DNA of 64,000 nt from an uncultured Lachnospiraceae bacterium (GTDB lineage Bacteria > Bacillota > Clostridia > Lachnospirales > Lachnospiraceae), in contig CAJTKK010000015.1 of NCBI GenBank assembly GCA_910576535.1, positions 32,406 through 96,405 of the forward strand. Direction: 5' to 3'. Under the pieces are notes generated by a model. It was not told the origin of the DNA. It made no database searches and worked only from the letters and a program-made list of their open reading frames with translations. The position numbers and the translations under genes were made by a program. This document shows positions 34,812 to 44,374 of this stretch, in pieces. Within the stretch, counting starts at the first letter, position 1, and every line of letters begins with the position of its first letter.

Positions 34812-35747
34812 ATGGTAAAAAGGGAAGAACTGTATTTTGATTCCAGGGACAATGAAAACAAAATCCATGGTATGAGATGGATTCCGGAAGGGGATCAGCC
34901 AATATGTATCCTTCAGATTATTCATGGCATGGCGGAATATATAGAACGTTATGATGAATTTGCCAGGGAAATGGCGGGGAAAGGAATATTGGTAGTTGGG
35001 GAGGATCATTTAGGGCATGGGAAATCGGTAGGGGAAAGTGGCGTATATGGCTATTTTTGTGAAAGAGATGCGGCAACTGTAGTAGTCCGTGATTCTCACC
35101 GGCTGAAGAAAATGACCCAGGAACAATACCCGGGGGTACCTTATGTGATTTTAGGGCATAGCATGGGGTCTTTTATCCTGCGTAATTATCTGTGCCGTTA
35201 CGGGACAGGGATTCAGGCGGCGGTTATTGCAGGTACGGGGATGCAGCCAAAGCCTTTACTGGTAATGGGGAAAGCCGTAGCTGCTTTGCAGAAGATATTC
35301 TGCGGTTCCAGGCATCCAAGCAGGCTGCTCAACGCTTTGTCTTTCGGGGGGTATAATAAACGGATAGTGCATCCGCGGACAGTTATGGATTGGCTTACAA
35401 AAGAAGAAGAGATGGTAGATGCTTATATAGAAGACCCGCTTTGCGGTTTTACCTTTACAGTAAACGGTTTCCAGACATTGCTGGAATTGGTGAACCGATT
35501 ATATAAAAAGGAAAACCTGGAAAAAATGCCGAAAGAATTGCCGGTATTGTTTGTGGCCGGAAAGGAGGATCCGGTCGGCGGTTATGGGGAAGGCGTGAAA
35601 AGAGCATACCAGTCCTTTCAGGAGATTGGCATGAAGAACGTAAAAATGAAATTATATGAAACGGACAGACATGAACTTCTCAATGAAAGCGACAGGGGGA
35701 CGGTTTATCAGGATATTTATCAGTGGATTATGTCTGCAATCCAATAA
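34812..35747 (+). CDS. Alpha/beta hydrolase, monoacylglycerol-lipase-like
   Basis: A 311-residue alpha/beta-hydrolase of the serine lysophospholipase/monoacylglycerol lipase (Hydrolase_4) type. The HG motif is in QIIHGMAEYIERYDEF (oxyanion side), the nucleophile Ser in LGHSMGSFIL (about residue 118), with the acid in AGKEDPVGG and the catalytic His in TDRHELLNES near the C-terminus. No signal peptide, so cytoplasmic. It should hydrolyse acylglycerols or similar esters. I chose ATG 34812 because GGGAGG is eight bases upstream; the longer reading from 34779 adds only 11 residues. Confidence 0.88.
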   Translation: MVKREELYFDSRDNENKIHGMRWIPEGDQPICILQIIHGMAEYIERYDEFAREMAGKGILVVGEDHLGHGKSVGESGVYGYFCERDAATVVVRDSHRLKKMTQEQYPGVPYVILGHSMGSFILRNYLCRYGTGIQAAVIAGTGMQPKPLLVMGKAVAALQKIFCGSRHPSRLLNALSFGGYNKRIVHPRTVMDWLTKEEEMVDAYIEDPLCGFTFTVNGFQTLLELVNRLYKKENLEKMPKELPVLFVAGKEDPVGGYGEGVKRAYQSFQEIGMKNVKMKLYETDRHELLNESDRGTVYQDIYQWIMSAIQ

Positions 35748-35800
35748 ATGATTAGATGAAATGCTGAAAACGGATGGAAAAGAGGAAAATGAGGAAAGCT

Positions 35801-36739
35801 ATGAAAATTATGAAAAAAATTTTATCTATAATGACAATTTTATTTTTGACAGTCACTGCGGCTTTAAGCGTTGGTTTAAAGTCCCAGGCGCAGGAAGGGA
35901 AAACAGTAATCGCATTAGGGGCGGATTTATCGCCTGAACAAAAAAGCACAGTGTTAAACCTGATGGGGATTACAGAGGAACAGTTGGCGGGGTGTGATGT
36001 AATTTATATTACAAATGGACAGGAGCATCAATACCTGGATTCTTATCTGGGTTCCTCGGTCATCGGAAGCAAATCTCTTTCCAGCGTTATGCTTAAAAAG
36101 GGCGCGAAAGGAAGCGGTGTGAATGTGACTACTAAAAATATCAATTATTGCACGACCGGGATGTACCGTAATGCGCTTCTTACAGCCGGGATTCAAGATA
36201 CGGAAGTAACGGTAGCTGCTCCTGCACAGATATCCGGCACGGCAGCATTGATTGGCGCGGTAAAGGCCTATGAGAGGATGGAAGACACAAAAATCCCGGA
36301 TGCAGCTTTATCCAACGCATTAAATGAACTGATTACGACAGGCGAGCTGGCCGATGCGGCAGAAAATGTAAACAGGGATGAAATTGAGGGATTGATCGCT
36401 TATATTAAAGAGAAGGTGGCAGACGGGGAATTGGAGACGGAAGAGGACATCAGAGCCGCAATTGAAGAGGGAGAGCGGAGATTTGGGGTATTTCTTTCCG
36501 AAGAAGAGATCCGAAAAATAATTGATTTGATGAACAAATTAAAGGGAATGGGGCTGGATAGCGAATATCTGATCAGCCAGGCTGAAAAGCTTTATCAAAA
36601 ATATGGCGAGGATATTGTAAATCATGCCGATGAGGCTATCAGCGAAGCGGTAAGCGGTGCGGTAAACGGCGCGGCGAAAGGGTTTTTCCAAAGCATTAAA
36701 GACTCGGTGAAAGATTTCTGGGACAGCATCTTTGCATAG
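35801..36739 (+). CDS. DUF1002 exported protein
   Basis: A 312-residue protein of the DUF1002 family (PF06207). An N-terminal signal peptide (hydrophobic residues about 5-22, ending in the Ala-rich site near SQAQEG) predicts export. The conserved start VIALGADLSPEQKSTVLNLMGI and YCTTGMYRNALLTAGI are typical of the family. The C-terminal part is alpha-helical and acidic. Function is unknown; related proteins occur across Clostridia and Bacilli. ATG 35801 has GAGGAA six bases upstream; ATG 35789 and 35774 are also in frame. Confidence 0.75.
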   Translation: MKIMKKILSIMTILFLTVTAALSVGLKSQAQEGKTVIALGADLSPEQKSTVLNLMGITEEQLAGCDVIYITNGQEHQYLDSYLGSSVIGSKSLSSVMLKKGAKGSGVNVTTKNINYCTTGMYRNALLTAGIQDTEVTVAAPAQISGTAALIGAVKAYERMEDTKIPDAALSNALNELITTGELADAAENVNRDEIEGLIAYIKEKVADGELETEEDIRAAIEEGERRFGVFLSEEEIRKIIDLMNKLKGMGLDSEYLISQAEKLYQKYGEDIVNHADEAISEAVSGAVNGAAKGFFQSIKDSVKDFWDSIFA

Positions 36740-36838
36740 TCAAGTGGCTGAGGAAGCAGAAAAAAGAATAAAAAGAACAAATGATGCAAATGCTATCATG
36801 AGTGGAACAAAAACCGGAAATTGCATGGAGGGAAAAAT

Positions 36839-37828
36839 ATGAAAATTGCGTTTTATGGCACAAAGGCTTATGACAGGACATGGTTTGAACCGCTGGCAAA
36901 AGATTACGGGTTTGAGATCCGTTTTATCGAATTGCCGTGTAACGAAGAAACGATATTTCTGGCAAAAGGCTATGATGCTATTTGCATATTCGTGAATGAC
37001 TATGTAAATGCAGCGATGATAGAACAGCTTTATGAGATGAAAGTGAAGGCAATATTGCTCCGGAGCGCAGGATTTAATCATGTGGATGTAAAAGCCGCAG
37101 AGGATAAAATCATTATTTTGAGAGTCCCCAGCTATTCGCCGGAGGCAGTGGCGGAATATGCCATGGCTTTGCTGCTGACCGTGAACAGGCATACACATAA
37201 AGCGTATAACCGTACCCGGGATTTTAATATGAGCCTGAACGGGCTGATGGGGAATGACTTGAACCATAAAGTGGCAGGGGTAATCGGCACTGGAAAAATA
37301 GGGCAGGCAATGATTCGTATTTTGAACGGCTTTCAGATGCAAGTGCTTGCTTATGACCCTTATCCGGTAAAAGGCCTGGAGGCGGAATATGTTACAGTGG
37401 AAGAACTGATGAAAAGATCCGATGTGATAAGCCTTCATTGCCCGTTGACAACAGCGACAAAGCATATCATTAACAAAGATACGATTGCTATGATGAAAGA
37501 AGGCGTATATCTGATCAATACATCCAGGGGCAGCCTGATTGATACGGAAGCGCTGATCAGCGGGCTTTTGGAGAAAAAATTTGCGGGAGTGGGGCTGGAT
37601 GTTTATGAGGAGGAAGAAGGGATTTTCTATGAAGACCGTTCCGGGGATATCATAGAGGATGAAAACCTGGCAAGGCTGGTGACTTTCCCTAATGTGCTGA
37701 TTACTTCCCATATGGGATTTTTCACTACAGAAGCTATGCAAGCTATTGCAATAGAGACGTTGGAGAATGCATATGCGTTGGAGAACGGGCTTCCGTTGGT
37801 CAACCGTGTCGGCATAGAAGCTTCATGA
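36839..37828 (+). CDS. D-lactate dehydrogenase (2-hydroxyacid dehydrogenase family)
   Basis: A 329-residue NAD-dependent enzyme that should reduce pyruvate to D-lactate as a fermentation end product. The substrate domain begins KIAFYGTKAYD; the NAD loop is VIGTGKIGQAM (about residue 150), and the catalytic set is Arg in NTSRGSLIDTEAL, Glu in YEEEEGIFYED and His in LITSHMGFFTTEAM (about residue 296). The D-LDH-specific stretch FEIRFIE/LLRSAGFNHVD is also present. ATG 36839 has GGAGGG upstream. A terminator follows, so it is monocistronic. Confidence 0.92.
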   Translation: MKIAFYGTKAYDRTWFEPLAKDYGFEIRFIELPCNEETIFLAKGYDAICIFVNDYVNAAMIEQLYEMKVKAILLRSAGFNHVDVKAAEDKIIILRVPSYSPEAVAEYAMALLLTVNRHTHKAYNRTRDFNMSLNGLMGNDLNHKVAGVIGTGKIGQAMIRILNGFQMQVLAYDPYPVKGLEAEYVTVEELMKRSDVISLHCPLTTATKHIINKDTIAMMKEGVYLINTSRGSLIDTEALISGLLEKKFAGVGLDVYEEEEGIFYEDRSGDIIEDENLARLVTFPNVLITSHMGFFTTEAMQAIAIETLENAYALENGLPLVNRVGIEAS

Positions 37829-37850
37829 AAAATAAATGATAAATAATAAT

Positions 37851-37889
37851 AATAATCCTTCTTATTTCTTGTAAAGAGAAGGATTATTT
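37851..37889 (+). terminator. Terminator after D-lactate dehydrogenase
   Basis: Arms 37851-37862 and 37877-37888 pair over 12 bases with a 14-base loop, with a short T-run at its end. It lies 23 bases after the stop codon. Confidence 0.65.
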
Positions 37890-37931
37890 GATAAAATGAA
37901 TAGAATTATTTAGTTTGAGAGGATGATGGGG

Positions 37932-38414
37932 ATGGAAGGAGCGGTGTTTCCGTATATAATCCGTATGGCATACCAAAATGAATGGGAAGATGCGATGGCA
38001 TTAGCCTGGAAAACATTCCTGGAATTTGAGGCTGATGATTATGAACCGGAGGGGATTAGGAGCTTTGAAGATTTTATTACGGACAGCGCGCTTCACCGTA
38101 TGTTTATTATGGGGGCGTACCAGATGTTTGTGGCGCTGGACGGATTCAGGATGACTGGTATGATAACGGTAAGGGGTAATTCCCATATTTCTTTATTGTT
38201 TGTGGATAAGGAGTATCATAGAAAGGGGATCGGAAGGGCATTGATGGAAGAGCTTTGCAGTTACTTAAGGGCAGAGCTGGGGATTGGCAGGGTAACCGTA
38301 AACGCCTCCCCTTTTGGGGCGGAATTTTACCATAGACTTGGGTTCAAGGATATGCAGCCGGAGCAGACATCATCCGGGATACGTTACACACCTATGGAAT
38401 TGTTTTTGAGATAA
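37932..38414 (+). CDS. GNAT-family N-acetyltransferase
   Basis: A 160-residue acetyltransferase of the GNAT fold. Markers are the acetyl-CoA pyrophosphate loop KEYHRKGIGRALMEEL (about residue 95) and the typical beta-bulge after LLFVDKEY. The substrate is not recognisable. ATG 37932 is chosen since GAGAGG ends nine bases before it; two in-frame ATG codons lie just upstream. It is followed by a weak hairpin and the YesL-like gene. Confidence 0.85.
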   Translation: MEGAVFPYIIRMAYQNEWEDAMALAWKTFLEFEADDYEPEGIRSFEDFITDSALHRMFIMGAYQMFVALDGFRMTGMITVRGNSHISLLFVDKEYHRKGIGRALMEELCSYLRAELGIGRVTVNASPFGAEFYHRLGFKDMQPEQTSSGIRYTPMELFLR

Positions 38415-38415
38415 G

Positions 38416-38442
38416 AGGATGCGTAAAGCTGCAGCGCATCCT
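38416..38442 (+). terminator. Short hairpin after the acetyltransferase
   Basis: AGGATGCG (38416-38423) pairs with CGCATCCT (38435-38442). It is short and lacks a T-run, so a terminator role is only possible. Confidence 0.3.
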
Positions 38443-38507
38443 GTATAAACTGCAGCCTACGGATTACATATAAAGGAAATATTTAATACAGGAAGAGGAA
38501 TGGTAAA

Positions 38508-39197
38508 ATGGGTAGATTATTTAATATTGACAGCCCTGTAATGCGTTTTCTGGGGAAAGTGGCAGATTTAATGATTTTAAATCTGGTAACATTAGTATGC
38601 TGTATTCCGGTGGTAACGGCTGGGGCGTCTTTAACGGCGATGCACTATGTGTTGTTAAAAATGGTGCGGAATGAAGAAAGCTATATTGTAAGGTCTTTTT
38701 TCAAGTCTTTCAGAGCAAATTTCAAACAGGCGACAATCATCTGGATGATTATTTTGCTTTGCCTTATAATTTTTGTAGCGGATTTGATGATTATTAATAA
38801 TTCCGGGCTGCATTTTCCGGAAATATTAAAAATATTGCTGTTTGCTTTATTTATGGTAGCATACATGGTGATGTGTTATGTATTTCCGGTACTTTCCAGA
38901 TTCGACAACACTGTGCCGAAAACGATGAAAAATGCCTTATTTATGGCAATCCTTAGTTTCCCGAAAACAGTGCTGATGATGCTTGCATATTTATTGCCTT
39001 TTGCAGTTGTTTATTTTTTTGTAATGGCGGTGCCAATTGTATTTCTTTTTGGGATTTCAGCTCCGGCTTATTTAGCCGCTATGCTTTACAGCGGGACATT
39101 TAAGAAGTTTGAACCGGAGGAAGAACCTTATATAGACCGCTTTGAAGCAGGCGAAGGGATTGATATGACACAGGATCATGGGAGGACAGAAAAATGA
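38508..39197 (+). CDS. YesL-family membrane protein (DUF624)
   Basis: A 229-residue integral membrane protein of the DUF624/YesL family with about five hydrophobic segments (residues roughly 18-45, 83-103, 110-130, 140-165 and 170-190). The family start is MGRLFNIDSPVMRFLGKVADLMILN. In Bacilli and Clostridia such genes lie in sugar-transport operons; function is unknown. Here the gene overlaps the diguanylate cyclase by four bases (ATGA), so the two are co-translated and may work together in sensing. Confidence 0.85.
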   Translation: MGRLFNIDSPVMRFLGKVADLMILNLVTLVCCIPVVTAGASLTAMHYVLLKMVRNEESYIVRSFFKSFRANFKQATIIWMIILLCLIIFVADLMIINNSGLHFPEILKILLFALFMVAYMVMCYVFPVLSRFDNTVPKTMKNALFMAILSFPKTVLMMLAYLLPFAVVYFFVMAVPIVFLFGISAPAYLAAMLYSGTFKKFEPEEEPYIDRFEAGEGIDMTQDHGRTEK

Positions 39198-40759
39198 CAG
39201 ACAGGCAAACCAAGTCTGCAATTATACAGTGGATGATACCCGCAGCAATATTAGTAATCCTCATTATTGTAATGCTGACCGATTTTTCGTTAAAAAGCCG
39301 GCAGGCTGCGGCTGATAATGTGGCTAGTTTGTACCTTAGCAAGGCGGAAAAATATGCAGAAGAAGTTAATTATGAAATAAAAGGTATGACTGCGGCCGGA
39401 AAAACAATTATGCAGCTTATTTATGAAGAAAAATGGATGAGCGCTAAAAGAGTTGCGAAGATGGAAAAGGCTTTGTATGAGAATTCGGATGCCTATGCGG
39501 TACTATATTATGGCGGCTGGGGATTAGGGGTGCTGCACGATGAGTCAAGGGTGGAAATCACAGAAGCAGGATACTTCCAGGAGATCAGGAATGCACTGGC
39601 CAGGATGCGTGAAGAGCAAAAATCAGAAAATGCTCCTTTGATTTATTATACATATGTTTTTAAGGATGAATTAGGGACTGGCAATTCAGCCGTTATTGCT
39701 GCTTTAACAGGAGGGGAAAAAGAGGAAATTCTTCTTATGTATTATCCGGTGGAAAAACTGGATGCGCTTTTTACTCAGCCTACATTTGAATCCAATGCTT
39801 TTTATGCTGTAGTTGATGCAGACGGTGAAATGATAAAGGTGAATGGGGCAGATAATGTTTTAGCAGAGGGCGGAAATATATGGAAGGCCTTGAAAGAGAG
39901 CGGCGGGGATAATGAACTGCTTCAGAAAGCCCAGGTGAGGATAAAGAATAAAACATCAGGCAGTTTTAGCGTCAGTTTAGGCGGAGTGGACAGGAGGATG
40001 GTATATGCCCCGGTAGGAATCAATAATTGGTCTTTGATGATAGGGATTGATCAGACTTATGTGGATCAACAGATTGATCAGGAGTGGAAGGATTCTGAAA
40101 CAATGATCCGCCGCCTTATGATAGCTGTGGGCATATTTTTAGGTGTAGTAGTGGTAATTAATATTTTAGGAAGACTTAGAAATAATGAGAAGAGGAAGAA
40201 ACTGGAGGAAAAAGCGGATACAGATCTGCTTACTGGCTTGAACAATAAGCTGGCAACGGAGCGGAAAATGAAAGAATATATGGAGAAGCATCCGAAAGAG
40301 CAGGCGTTGCTGTTTGTCCTTGATGTGGATAACTTTAAAAAAATTAACGATACCCGTGGTCATGCGTTTGGGGATGAAGTCCTGTCCGCATTGGGACACC
40401 GGATGGCTGCCATGTTCAGGTCATCGGACATTATTGGGCGCACTGGCGGGGATGAATTTATGATTCTCTTAAAAAAGCTGGACAGTGATGAGTTATTGGA
40501 AAAAGAGGCAAAAAAGTTAGGCGATTTCTTTAAAGACTTCCAGGTTGGGGAGTATGTGAAATATGCGGCGACTGCCAGTATAGGGGCGGCAGTTTTCCCG
40601 AGGGACGGCAGTGACTTTGAAAGTATGTATAAAGCGGCGGACAGTGCGCTTTATACGGCAAAAAAACGGGGAAAAAGCCAGCTTGCTTTTTATGGGGAAG
40701 AAGAAAGTAAAAGCGAGGGGATTAAAAAGGTGGAAAGAGAAAGCAAGGTCACCAAATAA
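39194..40759 (+). CDS. Membrane-bound diguanylate cyclase with GGDEF domain
   Basis: A 521-residue enzyme predicted to make cyclic di-GMP from two GTP. One membrane helix near residues 10-32 and another near 300-320 enclose an extracellular Cache-like sensing domain of about 260 residues. The C-terminal GGDEF domain has the intact active site GGDEF at residues 418-422. The allosteric I-site RSSD (409-412) stands five residues before it, so product inhibition is likely. The ligand is unknown. Translation is coupled to the DUF624 gene. Confidence 0.93.
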   Translation: MTDRQTKSAIIQWMIPAAILVILIIVMLTDFSLKSRQAAADNVASLYLSKAEKYAEEVNYEIKGMTAAGKTIMQLIYEEKWMSAKRVAKMEKALYENSDAYAVLYYGGWGLGVLHDESRVEITEAGYFQEIRNALARMREEQKSENAPLIYYTYVFKDELGTGNSAVIAALTGGEKEEILLMYYPVEKLDALFTQPTFESNAFYAVVDADGEMIKVNGADNVLAEGGNIWKALKESGGDNELLQKAQVRIKNKTSGSFSVSLGGVDRRMVYAPVGINNWSLMIGIDQTYVDQQIDQEWKDSETMIRRLMIAVGIFLGVVVVINILGRLRNNEKRKKLEEKADTDLLTGLNNKLATERKMKEYMEKHPKEQALLFVLDVDNFKKINDTRGHAFGDEVLSALGHRMAAMFRSSDIIGRTGGDEFMILLKKLDSDELLEKEAKKLGDFFKDFQVGEYVKYAATASIGAAVFPRDGSDFESMYKAADSALYTAKKRGKSQLAFYGEEESKSEGIKKVERESKVTK

Positions 40760-41001
40760 AGGCATAAATAGTATTGGTTTGTACAATGTGTATAGGAAAA
40801 ACAGAAAATATTGTTTAATATGACGTGAATATTTGTATTATTGAAATATTGTAAGCAATTGTTACAATGTAATGAAAAAACTTTGTGGAATGTGGGTATA
40901 GAAAAAAGAAAAGAACTCCGTTATACTTGCTTTAGAGTGAAACAATGAATTCCGGGCAGTACGGAATCAGGAAACCAATAGTGATTAGGAGGCAAACTAA
41001 A

Positions 41002-42111
41002 ATGGCAAGTTTATCATTAAAAAATATCTGTAAGGTATATCCGAACGGATTTGAAGCAGTAAAGAATTTTAACCTTGAGATTGCAGATAAGGAATTTATT
41101 ATTTTTGTAGGGCCGTCAGGATGTGGTAAGTCTACAACGCTTCGTATGGTTGCTGGTTTGGAAGACATTTCTTCCGGTGAATTGTGGATTGGCGATAAGC
41201 TGGTAAATGATGTAGAGCCGAAAGACAGAGATATTGCAATGGTATTCCAGAATTACGCTTTGTATCCGCATATGTCAGTATATGATAACATGGCTTTCGG
41301 GCTTAAGTTAAGAAAAGTTCCGAAGGATGAAATTGATAAAATGGTAAAGGAAGCAGCAAAAATCCTTGACTTGACAGCTCTTCTTGAGCGTAAACCGAAA
41401 GCTCTTTCCGGTGGACAGAGACAGCGTGTGGCAATGGGGCGTGCTATTGTCCGTAACCCTAAAGTATTCCTTATGGATGAACCTCTTTCTAACTTGGATG
41501 CAAAGCTCCGTGTTCAGATGCGTATTGAGATTGCTAAATTGCACCAGAGGCTTGGCACAACGATCATCTACGTAACACATGACCAGACAGAGGCTATGAC
41601 CCTTGGTACGAGGATTGTTGTTATGAAAGACGGTATTGTACAGCAGGTAGATACACCTCAGAATTTGTATGAAAAACCGCAGAACCTGTTTGTTGCAGGA
41701 TTCATGGGTTCGCCTCAGATGAACTTCCTGGATGCAGAAGTGGAAGCAAAGGGCAATGTAGCAGCTCTTAAAGTTGCAGGAAAGAGCATTGAACTTCCGG
41801 CAGCAAAATCCAAAAAATTAATCGACGGCGGTTATGTAGGAAAGAAAGTTACTTTTGGTATCCGTCCTGAAGATGTATATGATTCAGAAGAATATGTTGC
41901 AAAAGCACAGTGTGTATTTGAATCAACCATTAAAGTTTATGAATTACTTGGTGCAGAAGTTTACTTATACTTTGATTTGGCTGAATTCCCGATTACCGCA
42001 AGGGTTGATTCCCGTACATCAGCAAGGCCCGGCGATAGCGTAAGATTTGCTTTTGATGTTGAGAAGATCCATGTATTTGACAAAGAAACGGAGCAGATCA
42101 TTACAAACTAG
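41002..42111 (+). CDS. msmX: Multi-sugar ABC transporter ATP-binding protein (MsmX/UgpC)
   Basis: A 369-residue ABC ATPase of the MsmX/UgpC/MalK type, which energises several carbohydrate importers in Firmicutes. Walker A GPSGCGKSTTLR (about residue 38), Q-loop, signature LSGGQRQRVAMGRAI and Walker B VFLMDEPLSNLD are intact; the C-terminal TOBE/regulatory domain starts near residue 235. It is not inside a permease operon, as is usual for this shared ATPase. Start ATG 41002 has AGGAGG at 40988-40993. A strong terminator follows. Confidence 0.95.
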   Translation: MASLSLKNICKVYPNGFEAVKNFNLEIADKEFIIFVGPSGCGKSTTLRMVAGLEDISSGELWIGDKLVNDVEPKDRDIAMVFQNYALYPHMSVYDNMAFGLKLRKVPKDEIDKMVKEAAKILDLTALLERKPKALSGGQRQRVAMGRAIVRNPKVFLMDEPLSNLDAKLRVQMRIEIAKLHQRLGTTIIYVTHDQTEAMTLGTRIVVMKDGIVQQVDTPQNLYEKPQNLFVAGFMGSPQMNFLDAEVEAKGNVAALKVAGKSIELPAAKSKKLIDGGYVGKKVTFGIRPEDVYDSEEYVAKAQCVFESTIKVYELLGAEVYLYFDLAEFPITARVDSRTSARPGDSVRFAFDVEKIHVFDKETEQIITN

Positions 42112-42123
42112 TTTTTAAAGATT

Positions 42124-42153
42124 AGGGGGGATGCGAAAGCATCCCTCTTTTTT
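42124..42153 (+). terminator. Strong intrinsic terminator after msmX
   Basis: Arms 42124-42134 and 42139-42149 with a GAAA tetraloop, followed by a six-T run (42148-42153). Textbook intrinsic terminator 13 bases after the msmX stop. Confidence 0.92.
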
Positions 42154-42277
42154 GTACCATAGGGGATTGTTTTTTAATCTTTTATGGTAGAAAAGCCCTT
42201 CTATAAATAAACGGGAACCGTAGATTCTTCATATAAGAAGGTTATTAGCAGAAAAAAGAAAGGTTTGGGTTAGGAAT

Positions 42278-43366
42278 ATGATATCAGGGCAGATTATCAG
42301 GACAAGTATTGAAGAACTGTATGCAATAACGAAAGTGGATTTATGCGTTTATGATTTAGATGGCAATGTGGTGGCGGCTACTTTTGATACAAATAACCTT
42401 CAGACTGGAATTATTGTTGATTTTGCAGTATCCCCAGCGGACAGCCAGGTAATAGGGGCGGATCATTTGCTGAAAATAAGAGATGAAGGGGAAATAGCAT
42501 ATATATTGGCAGCCAGGGGAAGCGGCGATGAGGCTTATATGATTGCTAAAGTGGCAGTATGTCAGATTCAGAATCTTATTATTGCGTATAAGGAGAGGTT
42601 TGACCGGAATAATTTCTTTCAGAATCTGCTGTTGGACAATATGCTTTTGGTGGACATTTATAACAGGGCAAAAAAACTTCATATAGAAGTGGCAGCTTTA
42701 CGGGTAGTAATTATCGTGGAAACAGGAAACGGGAAGGATGGGACGGCTTCTGAATTCCTAAGCGGCATGTTTTCTGCCCAGTCAGGAGATTATATTACAG
42801 CAGTGGATGAGAGCAATGTAATTTTGATAAAAACGTTGAATGCAGGGGAAACCTATGAAACAGTGGAACATACGGCGCAGACGATTGCGGATATGATGAA
42901 TACAGAAGCGATGATGAATGTACGCGTTGCTTATGGCACGATAGTGAATGAATTAAAAGATGTTTCCAAATCATATAAAGAGGCGAAAATGGCTTTGGAT
43001 GTGGGAAAGATTTTTTATGTGGAAAGAAAGGTAAATGCATATAGCTCTTTAGGGATAGGCAGACTGATCTACCAATTGCCAGTAAATCTTTGCAAGATCT
43101 TTATTGATGAAATTTTTGGCAGCAATGTACCGATGAACTTTGATGATGAAACGTTGACAACGATTAATAAATTTTTTGAAAATAACCTGAATGTTTCGGA
43201 GACTTCCAGGCAGCTTTATGTGCATAGGAATACATTAGTATATAGAATAGAAAAGCTGGAAAAAAGCACAGGATTGGATATTAGGGTTTTTGATGATGCA
43301 TTGACTTTTAAAATTGCGCTAATGGTTGTGAATTATATGAAGTATCTGGAGACCTTGGATTATTAG
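42278..43366 (+). CDS. CdaR/PucR-type transcriptional regulator
   Basis: A 362-residue regulator with the PucR/CdaR C-terminal helix-turn-helix (about residues 300-355; FFENNLNVSETSRQLYVHRNTLVYRIEKLE). The N-terminal 120 residues form a PAS-like/sugar-diacid-recognition-like sensing domain, with a middle GGDEF-like (non-catalytic) linker. The effector is unknown. In related Clostridia such a regulator lies next to the shared sugar ATPase gene, so control of msmX or other sugar functions is plausible. It is a separate transcript because the terminator precedes it. Confidence 0.82.
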   Translation: MISGQIIRTSIEELYAITKVDLCVYDLDGNVVAATFDTNNLQTGIIVDFAVSPADSQVIGADHLLKIRDEGEIAYILAARGSGDEAYMIAKVAVCQIQNLIIAYKERFDRNNFFQNLLLDNMLLVDIYNRAKKLHIEVAALRVVIIVETGNGKDGTASEFLSGMFSAQSGDYITAVDESNVILIKTLNAGETYETVEHTAQTIADMMNTEAMMNVRVAYGTIVNELKDVSKSYKEAKMALDVGKIFYVERKVNAYSSLGIGRLIYQLPVNLCKIFIDEIFGSNVPMNFDDETLTTINKFFENNLNVSETSRQLYVHRNTLVYRIEKLEKSTGLDIRVFDDALTFKIALMVVNYMKYLETLDY

Positions 43367-43456
43367 GTTGAAAATCCCCTGCTTCTATGATATCGAAATT
43401 ATGCTATAATAATAACGGTTAACAAAGCGAAATGAAACAGGGAGGGGCGAATAACC

Positions 43457-44185
43457 ATGAATAATGAATACGATAACGAAAAGTTTTTTGAAGAATACAG
43501 AAAAATGTCACGCAGCAGAAATGGTTTAAGCGCTGCCGGAGAGTGGCATCAGTTAAAGCCCCTGTTTCCTCTGCTCCAAGGGAAAACTGTCCTTGATTTG
43601 GGGTGCGGTTATGGCTGGCATTGTACCTTTGCGGCAGAACAAGGAGCTGCACAAGTATTAGGGATTGATTTGAGCCAAAAAATGATTGAAGAAGCAAAAA
43701 AGCGGAACGCAGAAAAGGAAATTGAATATCGTGTCTGCGGAATAGAAGAATATGAGTACCCGGAAAGTATGTGGGATTGTGTCGTTTCCAATTTGGCTCT
43801 GCATTATATTGAGAATATTGAGAAAGTGTTTCAAATGGTACACAGAACATTGAAACAAGACGGAACGTTTATTTTTAACATGGAACATCCTGTTTTTACC
43901 GCAGGAGTTGGACAGGACTGGATTTACACGGAAGCTGGAACGCCTCAATGCTGGCCGGTTGATAATTATTTCATTCCGGGAAAACGAAACACACATTTTT
44001 TGGGGTGCGATGTAGTGAAACAGCACCATACGCTTACACAGATTTTGATGGGATTATTGAATAGCGGATTTGAACTTAAAGCTGTGGTGGAAGCCGAACC
44101 CCCCAAAGAAATGATGAGTATTCCGGGAATGAAAGACGAATTACGCCGTCCAATGATGTTATTGGTGAAAGCCAATAAAAAATAG
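43457..44185 (+). CDS. Class I SAM-dependent methyltransferase
   Basis: A 242-residue methyltransferase with the Rossmann motif I VLDLGCGYGWHCTFAAEQGA (about residue 46), motif post-I GIDLSQKMIEEA and motif IV VVSNLALHYIENI. The substrate cannot be told; small-molecule or quinone-type methylases are similar. GGGAGGGG precedes the ATG. Its codon choice (more A/T-rich, less GGC/CCG) looks different from the neighbours, which suggests recent acquisition. Confidence 0.85.
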   Translation: MNNEYDNEKFFEEYRKMSRSRNGLSAAGEWHQLKPLFPLLQGKTVLDLGCGYGWHCTFAAEQGAAQVLGIDLSQKMIEEAKKRNAEKEIEYRVCGIEEYEYPESMWDCVVSNLALHYIENIEKVFQMVHRTLKQDGTFIFNMEHPVFTAGVGQDWIYTEAGTPQCWPVDNYFIPGKRNTHFLGCDVVKQHHTLTQILMGLLNSGFELKAVVEAEPPKEMMSIPGMKDELRRPMMLLVKANKK

Positions 44186-44374
44186 ATTTATACAGACAAG
44201 GGGGAATCCGGGCAAAGTAAAAAAGTAAGAGGAGTAAAAAGCTTAATATATATTTGAAAGAAACAAAGTCCATTAACATAGAGCATGGATATAAATTGCA
44301 AGAGCTTGTCAGCATAAACAGGAAGGATGCCGCATAAAATTAGACAACAGTAAACGCGGAAGGGAGGATATCTG

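Noticed and set aside
36740..37741. Long open frame on the minus strand opposite D-lactate dehydrogenase
   Set aside because: Same reason: antisense to a clear dehydrogenase, with a composition typical of reversed codons.
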